A stretch of DNA of 64,000 bases from Streptococcus equinus ATCC 9812 (GTDB lineage: Bacteria > Bacillota > Bacilli > Lactobacillales > Streptococcaceae): assembly GCF_000187265.1 (NCBI RefSeq), contig NZ_GL698429.1, forward strand, positions 226,701 through 290,700, written 5' to 3'. Positions 46,174 through 54,726 of the stretch are shown here, piece after piece; the stretch's first letter is position 1; each line of letters opens with the position of its first letter. Below the pieces are notes generated by a model that had not been told where the DNA came from, did not search any database, and was given only the letters and a program-made list of their open reading frames with translations. The translations under genes and the position numbers were made by a program.

Positions 46174-46520
46174 TTGAAAAAGAAAGAGAAGCTCATTTTT
46201 CTTAAAAAACTTTTTACTCAACCAGTGAGGACAATTACAACAACTGAGCTTGAGAACAAGATGCGAAACAAGTTTACTGTCTTATTAGATGTGCGAACAG
46301 CTCAAGAATACATGGGGGGCATATTAAGGGAGCACGACTTTTTTCATTTGATAGGATTTATACCTATGAGGGTAAAAAAGATAAGTCTATTTATCTTATC
46401 TGTCACTCTGGAGCACGCAGTAAGCGTGCCGCAAAAATCTTAAAAGCTAAGGGGTACGATGCTATTTCTGTTAAAGGTGGCATGTTAGCTTGGCACGGAA
46501 AAATTGTTGGAGGAAAATAG
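46174..46520 (+). pseudogene. Rhodanese-domain protein, frameshifted in a G tract
   Basis: Single rhodanese domain, about 115 residues when repaired. LLDVRTAQEYMGG is followed by a frame change at six G residues (46314-46319). One more G restores HIKGARLFSFDRIYTYEGKKD and the catalytic loop LICHSGARSKRAAKIL, running to a TAG at 46518 directly before the next gene. Likely start is TTG 46174, with AGGGG of the operator serving as ribosome binding site. Could be a slippage-prone or phase-variable tract, a true pseudogene, or a base-calling error. Confidence 0.75.
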
Positions 46521-48176
46521 ATGACTAAAATTCTTATTGTTGGTGGTGTCGCTGGGGGCATGTCAGCTGCGACACGTCTTCGCCGTTTGATGGAAGATGC
46601 TGAAATTATTGTTTTTGATAAAGGACCATACGTTTCATTTGCTAACTGTGGCTTACCTTTCCACGTTTCTGGAGAAATTGCAGAGCGTAGCAATTTACTA
46701 GTTCAGACACCTGAGCGATTGAAAGCACGCTTTAACATTGATGTACGTCCAGAATCAGACGTATTATCAGTTGATGCAGACAAGAAAGAAATCACAGTTC
46801 GTCATGGTGACAAAGACTATACAGAATCATATGATAAATTAATTCTATCACCAGGTGCTAAACCATTTGTTCCAGAGATGGAAGGATTAGACAGTGCAGA
46901 TAATGTTTATGTGCTCCGTAATATTCCAGATTTGGATAAAATCATGGCTGCCTTGTCTGAAGTTCAATCTGGACGAGCAACAGTTATTGGTGCAGGGTTT
47001 ATCGGTCTTGAAATGGCAGAAAGCTTAGCCAAAAAAGGTTTGAAAGTGACCATCGTTGAAAGGGCACCGCATGTCTTACCGCCACTTGATGAAGAAATGG
47101 CAGCTTTTGTTAAGCAAGAGTTGGAAGAAAATGGTATCAAAGTTTATACCAATCAATCTGCTAAAGCTTTCAAAGATAATGGCAAAACGATCATTTTAGA
47201 AGATGGTAGTGAGTTGGTATCTGACATTACGATTATGTCTGTCGGGGTTCAACCAGAATCAAGTTTAGCAAGAGAAGCCGGTCTTGAACTTGGTATGCGT
47301 GGTGGCATTTTAGTTAATCAAAATTATCAAACAAGTAATCCAGATATTTACGCAGTCGGTGATGCTATCATCGTCAAACAAGAAATAACAGGTCAGGATG
47401 CACTGATTTCTTTGGCGAGTCCAGCTAACCGTCAAGGTCGTCAAGTTGCTGATAATATCGCTGGCATAGCGCGTCAAAATAAAGGTAGTATTGGAACAGC
47501 TATCGTTCGAGTCTTTGATTTAGCAGCGGCTTCAACAGGGCTAAGTGAACGTATTGCTCGTCAGCATTTTGAAGATGTTGCTGTCGTTCATACGAATAAC
47601 AAGGATCATGCGGGCTACTATCCAGGAGCAACTGATGTTGTTTTGAAATTAATTTTCAACAAGAAAACTGGAGCTATCTATGGAGCTCAAGCTGTGGGAC
47701 AAAAAGGTGTCGACAAACGTATCGATGTTTTAGCCACTGCCATCAAAGCGGGCTTAACTGTAGCAGACCTTCCAGAACTAGAGTTCGCTTATGCGCCACC
47801 ATTTGGAGCTGCTAAAGATCCAGTTAATATGGCAGGATATGCTGCACTTAATATCATTGAAGGTATTAGTGAGTCTGTCCAATGGTATGATTTGGCTGAC
47901 GAATTAGCCAAAGCTAAACTCTTACTTGATGTGCGTACAAAAGCAGAAGTTGCTAGAGGCTATATCGCAAATGGTATTAACATACCACTTGACGAATTAC
48001 GTGAGCGTCTATCTGAATTAGATTCTAGCAAAGAATATATCATCAGTTGTCACAGTGGTCTTCGTTCTTACATTGGAGAACGCATTTTGAAACAAAACGG
48101 TTTTAAAGTGAAGAATCTTGATGGTTCTTACCACCTCTATAGTACTGTAAAACCAGAGGATATTAAACATGATTAA
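46521..48176 (+). CDS. CoA-disulfide/persulfide reductase with C-terminal rhodanese
   Basis: FAD-dependent pyridine nucleotide-disulfide oxidoreductase of 551 residues. FAD motif VGGVAGGMSAATRLRR, single active-site Cys in VSFANCGLPF near residue 43, NAD motif VIGAGFIGLEMAE near 155. The C-terminal 100 residues form a rhodanese domain with catalytic Cys in IISCHSGLRS. This is the CoADR-Rhd architecture that reduces CoA persulfides or polysulfides. GGAGGAAA overlaps the end of the rhodanese pseudogene. The 3' end overlaps the next gene by 8 bp. Confidence 0.9.
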   Translation: MTKILIVGGVAGGMSAATRLRRLMEDAEIIVFDKGPYVSFANCGLPFHVSGEIAERSNLLVQTPERLKARFNIDVRPESDVLSVDADKKEITVRHGDKDYTESYDKLILSPGAKPFVPEMEGLDSADNVYVLRNIPDLDKIMAALSEVQSGRATVIGAGFIGLEMAESLAKKGLKVTIVERAPHVLPPLDEEMAAFVKQELEENGIKVYTNQSAKAFKDNGKTIILEDGSELVSDITIMSVGVQPESSLAREAGLELGMRGGILVNQNYQTSNPDIYAVGDAIIVKQEITGQDALISLASPANRQGRQVADNIAGIARQNKGSIGTAIVRVFDLAAASTGLSERIARQHFEDVAVVHTNNKDHAGYYPGATDVVLKLIFNKKTGAIYGAQAVGQKGVDKRIDVLATAIKAGLTVADLPELEFAYAPPFGAAKDPVNMAGYAALNIIEGISESVQWYDLADELAKAKLLLDVRTKAEVARGYIANGINIPLDELRERLSELDSSKEYIISCHSGLRSYIGERILKQNGFKVKNLDGSYHLYSTVKPEDIKHD

Positions 48177-48468
48177 AGAAATCTCAGCAACTCACCTACA
48201 TGAAAAAATGAAGAGCGAAAGCTGTAATATTATTGATGTGCGTGAAAGAGTAGAATTCGTTACGGGGCATGTTCCGACAGCTGTTAACCTTCCTTTAAGT
48301 GAATTTGTATCTGGCTACCAAGTACTTGATAAAGATAAAACTTATCATATTATCTGTCAAAGTGGTGCACGTTCTGGACAGGCTTGCCTTTTTCTTGATG
48401 CACAAGGCTATAATGTCGTCAATATTGCTGGTGGTACTTCAGCGTGGCCAGGAGTATTAGAATACTAA
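48169..48468 (+). CDS. Single-domain rhodanese (sulfurtransferase)
   Basis: 99 residues, cytoplasmic. NIIDVRERVEFVTGHVPTAVNLPL and the active loop IICQSGARSGQACLFL with catalytic cysteine, then GGTSAW. Translationally coupled to the reductase. Together with the CstR-like repressor, the broken first rhodanese and the fused one, this gives a sulfur-transfer operon with up to three rhodanese domains that moves or detoxifies reactive sulfane sulfur. Confidence 0.9.
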   Translation: MIKEISATHLHEKMKSESCNIIDVRERVEFVTGHVPTAVNLPLSEFVSGYQVLDKDKTYHIICQSGARSGQACLFLDAQGYNVVNIAGGTSAWPGVLEY

Positions 48469-48530
48469 TTAAACATTTTCTAATTTTTTAGCAGGGTAAA
48501 TTTACTCTGCTTTTATGTTATAATCATTTT

Positions 48531-49181
48531 ATGATTGATAAGAATACTATTTTACAAGAAGCTGAAAAGCTTGTTTATGATAAATTGCATACGGATGCAA
48601 GCGGGCATGGCTGGTGGCATGCGGTTCGTGTGAGAAATACGGCGCGTGAGTTGGCGGAGAAAGAAGGAGCAGATAGTTTCATTTGTCAATTGACTGCTTT
48701 GGTGCATGACATGGCTGATGAAAAATTAAATGATAATCCAGAGCAAGCTTTAGCAGAATTGAAGAGTTGGTTGACTAATCAAGGCTTAGCTGCGAGCGAT
48801 GTAAATCATATTATCCAAATCATCAATACCATGTCATTTAAGGGCGATGGCAGCAGTATACCAGAAACACTAGAAGGAAAAATTGTACAAGATGCTGACC
48901 GACTAGATGCTATTGGCGCAATTGGGATTGCCAGATGTATGGCATATTCAGGTAGCAAAGGTCGTCCAATTCATGACCCAGACATGAAAGCTCGTGAGCA
49001 TTTAAGTTACGATGAATATCGTAACGGCAAGGATACAGCAATCATTCACTTCTATGAAAAATTGCTCAAACTTAAAGACTTGATGAATACTGATTATGCA
49101 CGCAAAATGGCAGATCATCGCCACAAAGTTTTAGAAGAATTTTTACAAGAATTTTATGCAGAATGGGATGGCAAATTATAG
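48531..49181 (+). CDS. HD-domain phosphohydrolase (YedJ/YpgQ-like)
   Basis: 216 residues. Metal ligands are HGWWHAVRVRNTA near residue 26, LVHDMADEKL (the HD pair) near residue 60, and DADRLDAIGAIGIARCMAYSGSKGRPIHDP. Similar to YpgQ, a pyrophosphohydrolase acting on nucleotides. ATG directly behind a TATAAT-like sequence suggests a very short leader or a start without a classic ribosome binding site. Confidence 0.8.
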   Translation: MIDKNTILQEAEKLVYDKLHTDASGHGWWHAVRVRNTARELAEKEGADSFICQLTALVHDMADEKLNDNPEQALAELKSWLTNQGLAASDVNHIIQIINTMSFKGDGSSIPETLEGKIVQDADRLDAIGAIGIARCMAYSGSKGRPIHDPDMKAREHLSYDEYRNGKDTAIIHFYEKLLKLKDLMNTDYARKMADHRHKVLEEFLQEFYAEWDGKL

Positions 49182-49240
49182 TATTACAAATAAAAAAGAA
49201 AATGCTATAATTGAAAGACTAAATTGTGGAGGTTTGTTAT

Positions 49241-49708
49241 ATGACAATTAGACGTGCAAAAGAAGCAGATATTCCAAAACTTATAGACTTGTTAGAGCAA
49301 GTTCTTTTGGTGCACCACAAGGTGAGACCAGATTTATTTCAAGAAAAGGGAGTCAAATACACCGAGAGTGAATTAGCAGAGCTTATCGCTGATGATAGTC
49401 GTCCTATTTTTGTGTATGAGGATGAAAGCGGAACAGTTCTTGGTCATTTGTTTACTGTGATTGAAGAATCACATGCGCCAAAAGTTGCTCACAAAACGCT
49501 GTTTATTGATGATTTGTGTGTGGATGAGGCTGCGCGTGGGCAAAAAATTGGTGAACAACTTTACCGCTTTGCTCTTCAATATGCCAAAGAAATTGGCTGT
49601 TATAATCTCACATTAAACGTTTGGAGTGCTAATAAATCTGCTGTGCGTTTCTATGAACGTCAAGGTTTGACACCACAAGAAACCCGTATGGAACAAATTA
49701 TTGATTAA
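49241..49708 (+). CDS. GNAT family N-acetyltransferase
   Basis: 155 residues. Acetyl-CoA binding loop LCVDEAARGQKIGEQLYRFAL near residues 90-110, then YNLTLNVWSANKSAVRFYERQGL. The ATG at 49241 follows TGGAGG. The acceptor is unknown; the group resembles small-molecule or N-terminal acetyltransferases. Own terminator. Confidence 0.82.
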   Translation: MTIRRAKEADIPKLIDLLEQVLLVHHKVRPDLFQEKGVKYTESELAELIADDSRPIFVYEDESGTVLGHLFTVIEESHAPKVAHKTLFIDDLCVDEAARGQKIGEQLYRFALQYAKEIGCYNLTLNVWSANKSAVRFYERQGLTPQETRMEQIID

Positions 49709-49712
49709 TAAA

Positions 49713-49753
49713 ATGAGAAGTAAATGTGTAAAACGTTTACTTCTATTTTTTTG
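49713..49753 (+). terminator. Terminator of the GNAT gene
   Basis: AGAAGTAAA and TTTACTTCT stem followed by T residues. Confidence 0.8.
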
Positions 49754-49784
49754 TCAAAAAATGCTTACGAAGAAAAATTTTTTA

Positions 49785-49935
49785 TGGTAGACTGAATCCT
49801 GTTGACTGTAAACTGGAGTTGTTTGGAAAGAGTGCAAAACATCTATTTTAAGCACTATCCTAGCGGAGGACATCATGTTGTACGCCGACCTAGGTTGAGG
49901 GTTGATGAATAATTACATGAATGGAGATTGATAGA
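49785..49935 (+). promoter_or_regulatory. Structured leader of the DUF2798 gene
   Basis: An extended -10 (TGGTAGACT, 49785-49793) precedes a leader with AGTGC/GCACT (49831-49856) and a stem CCTAGCGG (49859-49866) / CCG..CTAGG (49885-49894, 2-base bulge). The loop of the second stem holds the ribosome binding site and ATG of a short ORF. GGA at 49825-49827 can pair with TCC 49858-49860 and compete with the second stem. Confidence 0.45.
49875..49898 (+). CDS. Seven-residue upstream ORF
   Basis: MLYADLG, preceded by GCGGAGGACATC, a better ribosome binding site than that of the gene downstream. It ends 37 bases before the DUF2798 start. It may be a regulatory leader peptide; translation is not shown. 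Confidence 0.35.
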   Translation: MLYADLG

Positions 49936-50424
49936 ATGCCTCGTAATTTTAAAGAAGCAATGGTGTTTACATGTTTGATGTGTGGAATGATGGTTTTTGG
50001 AATGAGTATGTGGAACTTATTTGTTGCAGGAGCATTTTCATGGAAACACGTTTTTCTAGGATTCATTCCTGGGTTTATCGTTGCTTTCATTTTAGATACT
50101 CTAATTGTTGGACCAATCGCTAAAAAAATCGCATTTGGAATTTTGCCAAGCAGCTTAAAACATCAATTAGTTAAAATTCTTACTATCTCAGGATGCATGG
50201 TTCTTGGTATGGTAACTTGTATGTCATTTTACGGAATGGTCTTTAGTCATGGCTTGTCAGCTATTTCTCTTCCATTATATGGACGTACTTGGATTACAAA
50301 TTTTGTTGTAGCATTGCCATATAATTTCTTAATCGTTGGACCAATTGCCCGTTTCTTCCTTGGAGAAATTCAAAAACAAGGTCTTTTGGCACCAGCGCCA
50401 GCACCTGCTGAAGTAACTGAATAA
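49936..50424 (+). CDS. DUF2798 family membrane protein
   Basis: 162 residues with four predicted helices arranged as a two-fold repeat: EAMVFTCLMCGMMVFGMSMWNL and FILDTLIVGPIAKKIAF in the first half, ILTISGCMVLGMVTCMSFYGM and PYNFLIVGPIARFFLG in the second. This internal duplication is characteristic of DUF2798. Function unknown. A proline/alanine tail ends the protein. The ATG at 49936 has TGGAGA nine bases upstream. Own terminator. Confidence 0.82.
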   Translation: MPRNFKEAMVFTCLMCGMMVFGMSMWNLFVAGAFSWKHVFLGFIPGFIVAFILDTLIVGPIAKKIAFGILPSSLKHQLVKILTISGCMVLGMVTCMSFYGMVFSHGLSAISLPLYGRTWITNFVVALPYNFLIVGPIARFFLGEIQKQGLLAPAPAPAEVTE

Positions 50425-50432
50425 TATGAAGA

Positions 50433-50461
50433 AAGTTGGAAGGTTTCTTCCAGCTTTTTTT
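50433..50461 (+). terminator. Terminator of the DUF2798 gene
   Basis: AAGTTGGAAG and CTTCCAGCTT stem with T tail. Confidence 0.85.
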
Positions 50462-50585
50462 GTACACATATGAAATTCTGTTGAAAATACTTTGGAAAGC
50501 AAGGCTTATTTACCTTGGTGGTTTGAAAAAGTAGTATAATGAGCTTAAGGACGTGTAACCGTTTTTAGAAATCGAGGAACAAGTT

Positions 50586-53375
50586 ATGAGTAATCGAACA
50601 AATGAAAAAACTGTTCAACTTGACCTTGAAACTTACGCAGCTAACGACGTTTACAAAGCCGCTGCTACGCAAAGCTCAGGCCTAAGTCATAAACAAGTCA
50701 AAGAACGTCAAAAACAATATGGTCCGAATCGATTAAAAGAAGCTGAAAAAGAACCAGTCATTGTAACTTTTATTAGGAATTTTACAAGCCTTATGGCAAT
50801 CCTTCTCTGGGTAGGAGGTGCTGTGGCGACTTTATCTCACAGTGTTGAACTTGGTCTTGCTATTTGGTTTGTCAATATCATCAATGGTATTTTTAGTTTT
50901 GTTCAAGAATACCGTGCGAGCCAAGCAACAGAAGCTCTTAGAAAAATGCTTCCTTCTTATGCACGTGTTATTCGTGATGGACAAGAAGAAAAAGTGCTTG
51001 CTGAAGAGTTGGTGCCTGGCGACCTTGTTTTGATTGAAGAAGGTGACCGTATCTCTGCAGATGGTCGTGTTATTTTTGCAACAGATTTGCAGGTCAATCA
51101 ATCCGCCCTAACAGGTGAATCTAATCCTGTCTATAAAAATAGTGATGCTGACACAAATGCTCAAAAAACAGCTCTTGAATACGACAATATGGTCTTTGCA
51201 GGTACAACTGTTTCATCGGGTTCAGCCAAGATGATTGTCTCAGCAACTGGTATGGCAACCCAATTTGGACAAATCGCTCACTTGACAGAAAATATGGCTG
51301 ATGATAAGAGCCCGCTTCAAAAAGAATTAGACCATTTGACCAAACAAATTTCAGTTATTGCAATTACTGTTGGGATTATTTTCTTTATCGCAGCGACACT
51401 TTTTGTTCACCAACCATTTGCAAAAGCCTTTATTTTCGCACTTGGTATGATCGTCGCCTTTATCCCAGAAGGATTGCTTCCGACAGTTACTCTTTCTTTG
51501 GCAATGGCTGTGCAACGCATGGCAAAATCAAACGCCTTGGTTAAAAAATTATCATCCGTTGAAACTTTGGGAGCAACTTCGGTTATTTGTTCGGATAAGA
51601 CAGGAACATTGACCCAAAATGCCATGACGGTTAATCACCTCTGGCAAGTATCTGGTCAGTATGATGTGACAGGACTAGGCTATGCTGCTGAAGGAGATAT
51701 CTACAAAAGTGTTGGTAAGAAAGCTGCGCTTATCGAAAGTCAACCGCTTGAACACCTTGTCCGCTTTGCTCACCTCTGCAGTAATGCACAAGTTTTGCCA
51801 CCTAATGACGAAAATGCTTCGTACACTGTCCTTGGTGACCCGACTGAAGCTTGCTTGAATGTCTTGGCTGAAAAAGCAGGTCTAACCCTTGAGAAAAATA
51901 AATCTTGGGGACCACGTTTGAAAGAATTGCCTTTTGATTCTGTGCGCAAGCGCATGACAACTATCAATCGAGTAGACAGTCTAGTTGACGGCAACTCTTT
52001 GGTGTCAATCACTAAAGGTGCACCAAAAGAAATGGTAGAGCTCTGCCATTTCTACAAAGACCAAACTGGCATTCATGAAATGACGGCTGATGTCCAATCA
52101 CGTATCTTAGCAGCAAATGATGCATTTGCCAAAGATGGTTTGCGAGTTTTGGCACTTGCTTACCGAACTTTGGAAAGCGATCGATTGACTCAAGAGGAGC
52201 AATGGACACAAGATATTCTTGAAAAGAATATGATTTTTCTTGGTTTGATTGCCATGAGTGACCCACCTCGTGAAGGTGTGCGTGAGGCAGTCGAAAAATG
52301 TCACCGTGCAAGTATTCGCATTATCATGGTGACAGGAGATTATGGCTTAACGGCACTTAGCATTGCGAAGAAAATTGGTATTGTGCATGGCGATGATGCC
52401 CGCGTGGTGACTGGATTAGAGTTGGAAAACATGTCAGATGATCAACTTAAAGATGCTCTCAAAGGTGAGATTGTTTTTGCGCGTGTAGCACCTGAACAAA
52501 AATACCGAGTTGTGTCAGCTTTGCAAGAATTAGGCGAAGTTGTCGCTGTGACGGGAGACGGAGTCAACGATGCTCCTGCTCTTAAAAAAGCAGATATTGG
52601 TGTCGCTATGGGGATTACAGGTACAGATGTCGCAAAAGAATCTGCTGATATGATTTTAGCTGATGATCATTTTGCATCGATTGTTGAAGCAGTTGAAGAA
52701 GGTCGTGCAGTTTACCATAACATCAAGAAATTCTTGACTTACATTTTCAACTCAAACACCCCAGAAGCAGTACCGTCAGCCTTCTTCCTATTATCACGTG
52801 GCTTTGTGCCCCTTCCTTTGACGGTCATGCAAATTTTAGCAGTCGATTTGGGGACTGACATGATTCCTGCTCTTGGTTTGGGGGTTGAACCGCCTGAACC
52901 AGGTGTGATGAATCGACCACCTCGCAAACTGACTGACCGTTTACTTGATAAAAAATTACTTATTAAAGCTTTTCTTTGGTATGGTTTGATTGAGTCAGCT
53001 CTTGCTATGGGTGCGTTCTTCATTACTTACCTTTTGCATAATGGAAATTTGGCTGTGCTTGCAAGTTCTGGTCAATTGTACCAAGAAGCAACAACCATGA
53101 CTTTGGGTGCCATTATTTTCTGCCAAATTGGTATGGTTATGAACAGCAGAACCTCTGACCAATCCATTCGTAAGTTGCAATTATTTGGAAATCCTTTGAT
53201 TAATATCGGTTTAGTTGTTGAGTTGATTATCTATGTGATTCTGGTATATGTGCCTGTTTTTCATGATTTGTTTAACACAGCAAGCCTTGGTGTTTGGCAC
53301 TGGCTTTACCTTATGCTCTGCCCATTTGTCATCGTAGGACTTGAAGAATGGCGTAAGAGACTTATGCGAAAATAA
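50586..53375 (+). CDS. P-type cation-transporting ATPase, type II
   Basis: 929 residues, ten predicted helices. Actuator motif LTGES, helix-4 IPEGLLPTVTLSLA, phosphorylation site CSDKTGTLTQN, hinge TGDGVNDAPALKKADIG. The helix 5-6 region reads SNTPEAVPSAFFLL and AVDLGTDMIPALGLGVEPPE, closer to the Na+/K+-ATPase (IIC) form than to calcium pumps. The ion is open: Na+, K+, Ca2+ or Mn2+ export are all possible from sequence. Preceded by TATAAT near 50535 and GAGGAAC; monocistronic. Confidence 0.87.
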   Translation: MSNRTNEKTVQLDLETYAANDVYKAAATQSSGLSHKQVKERQKQYGPNRLKEAEKEPVIVTFIRNFTSLMAILLWVGGAVATLSHSVELGLAIWFVNIINGIFSFVQEYRASQATEALRKMLPSYARVIRDGQEEKVLAEELVPGDLVLIEEGDRISADGRVIFATDLQVNQSALTGESNPVYKNSDADTNAQKTALEYDNMVFAGTTVSSGSAKMIVSATGMATQFGQIAHLTENMADDKSPLQKELDHLTKQISVIAITVGIIFFIAATLFVHQPFAKAFIFALGMIVAFIPEGLLPTVTLSLAMAVQRMAKSNALVKKLSSVETLGATSVICSDKTGTLTQNAMTVNHLWQVSGQYDVTGLGYAAEGDIYKSVGKKAALIESQPLEHLVRFAHLCSNAQVLPPNDENASYTVLGDPTEACLNVLAEKAGLTLEKNKSWGPRLKELPFDSVRKRMTTINRVDSLVDGNSLVSITKGAPKEMVELCHFYKDQTGIHEMTADVQSRILAANDAFAKDGLRVLALAYRTLESDRLTQEEQWTQDILEKNMIFLGLIAMSDPPREGVREAVEKCHRASIRIIMVTGDYGLTALSIAKKIGIVHGDDARVVTGLELENMSDDQLKDALKGEIVFARVAPEQKYRVVSALQELGEVVAVTGDGVNDAPALKKADIGVAMGITGTDVAKESADMILADDHFASIVEAVEEGRAVYHNIKKFLTYIFNSNTPEAVPSAFFLLSRGFVPLPLTVMQILAVDLGTDMIPALGLGVEPPEPGVMNRPPRKLTDRLLDKKLLIKAFLWYGLIESALAMGAFFITYLLHNGNLAVLASSGQLYQEATTMTLGAIIFCQIGMVMNSRTSDQSIRKLQLFGNPLINIGLVVELIIYVILVYVPVFHDLFNTASLGVWHWLYLMLCPFVIVGLEEWRKRLMRK

Positions 53376-53452
53376 GCTTACTTTGGGTGTCTGTCTTTTC
53401 CTTGACACTTTCTGAAAATCTCTGTAAAATTCAAAAGAGTTAGGGGAGAATT

Positions 53453-54640
53453 ATGGCGACAATTAATGACTATTTAGATTACAACAAAAATCGTTCTTTT
53501 GAAGAATTTGCCTTTAATGAAGCGGATATTCTGTGTTTGAATGAGCTTGGTTATTTCTGTTTTGAAGAGTTAGATGCATCGATTGATTTTTCAAAAGAAG
53601 TGGATCTTCACGAGGTCTTAATGCCTTACGTAACAGGTGAAAAAGTCTTTAATCCCAGTTTTTTGGTGACAAAAGCCCGAGTAGATTTGCTAAAAAGTGT
53701 TGTCACTTCACAGCGTTTTAAAAATCTTGTGCTATCAGATTATATCAACGATGTTGATTCAGAGTACGAAAGACAATTTTCAGCAATGGTCTTTCGTTTG
53801 CCTGAACTTAATCATCATCAGATTGTTTTTCGTGGGACAGATGATACTTTGATTGGCTGGAAAGAGGACTTCAAACTGACCTACGTCCGAGAGATTCCTG
53901 CTCATCGAGCAGCGGTAGCCTATCTTGAATCTTATCTTGAAAAATATGCTGGCAAAGTGACCGTCAGCGGTCATTCTAAAGGTGGTAATTTAGCGCTTTA
54001 TGCGGTAGCACATGTTAATGACTTGCTTCGACCTCAGGTAGAAAAAGTTTATATGCTTGATGCGCCGGGTTTACAAGAAAAAGGGCTTGATAGTGAGGGA
54101 TATAAGGCTGTTCGCAAGCGCGTGACAGTTATTCGACCAGAAGAATCTATCGTCGGTATTATGCTCTATAATGACATTACTCCGATAGTTGTGAAGAGTA
54201 ATGCCACAGGTATCATGCAACATGCTATGACCTCGTGGCAGCTTAATGAAGAAACTGGTGAGCTTATTTTAGCGGAATGTCAGACAGCTTTAAGTCAGAA
54301 CCTTGAGAAGACTTTCAAACAATGGATGGCAGAGTTGTCTAGTCAGGAATTAAAAGTACTTTTTGATACTCTTTTTGATACCCTGATGTCAAGTGGTATT
54401 AATAGCATTAATGACGTGACCATTGATAGAAAATTTGCTACAAAATTAGCCAAAAGCATCGCCTCATTCTACTCAGTCGGGACAGAAAAGAAAATGCTCC
54501 TTGCAAAATCCGCAAAGCTTTTCGTTGAAGCATTTGTCGGACACAGTAAGTTTGGCAATTTTGGAAAAGATAGTATTCCTTTTAGCTTACCAGACTTTAA
54601 TAGTTTGCTAGCTAATTTGAATAATAGAAAATCAAAATAA
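53453..54640 (+). CDS. DUF2974 family alpha/beta hydrolase
   Basis: 395 residues, lipase-like. The nucleophile elbow is VSGHSKGGNLALYA (GHSKG) near residues 173-186, preceded by IVFRGTDDTLIGWKEDFKL, the oxyanion-side motif of DUF2974 proteins common in streptococci. No signal peptide, so cytoplasmic. The substrate is unknown. AGGGGAGA ribosome binding site. Ends at a terminator that abuts MerR-type promoter D. Confidence 0.82.
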   Translation: MATINDYLDYNKNRSFEEFAFNEADILCLNELGYFCFEELDASIDFSKEVDLHEVLMPYVTGEKVFNPSFLVTKARVDLLKSVVTSQRFKNLVLSDYINDVDSEYERQFSAMVFRLPELNHHQIVFRGTDDTLIGWKEDFKLTYVREIPAHRAAVAYLESYLEKYAGKVTVSGHSKGGNLALYAVAHVNDLLRPQVEKVYMLDAPGLQEKGLDSEGYKAVRKRVTVIRPEESIVGIMLYNDITPIVVKSNATGIMQHAMTSWQLNEETGELILAECQTALSQNLEKTFKQWMAELSSQELKVLFDTLFDTLMSSGINSINDVTIDRKFATKLAKSIASFYSVGTEKKMLLAKSAKLFVEAFVGHSKFGNFGKDSIPFSLPDFNSLLANLNNRKSK

Positions 54641-54668
54641 AACTTGAGATTTTTCTCAAGTTTTTTTC
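54640..54668 (+). terminator. Terminator of the DUF2974 gene
   Basis: AAACTTGAGA and TTCTCAAGTTT stem followed by T residues, directly against the merR promoter. Confidence 0.85.
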
Positions 54669-54699
54669 TTGACTTAGAGTTAACTTCAAGGTATATACT
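54669..54699 (+). promoter_or_regulatory. MerR-type promoter D (merR autoregulation)
   Basis: TTGACT, 19-bp spacer, TATACT; dyad CTTGACTTAGAGTTAACTTC then AAGG. The best-formed member of the four-site set, located in front of merR itself. Confidence 0.8.
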
Positions 54700-54726
54700 G
54701 AAGTAAAGTTAGAAAGGAGATGACCT

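Noticed and set aside
46360-46374. Third CstR-like operator ATACCTATGAGGGTA inside the first rhodanese gene
   Set aside because: It lies in coding sequence that must encode RIYTYEGKK when the frame is repaired, has imperfect symmetry, and there is no promoter nearby.
49800-49935. Manganese (yybP-ykoY) riboswitch before the DUF2798/P-type ATPase region
   Set aside because: The characteristic GGGGAGUA and paired loop sequences are not present; the fold seen is different and lies before DUF2798, with a terminator between it and the ATPase.
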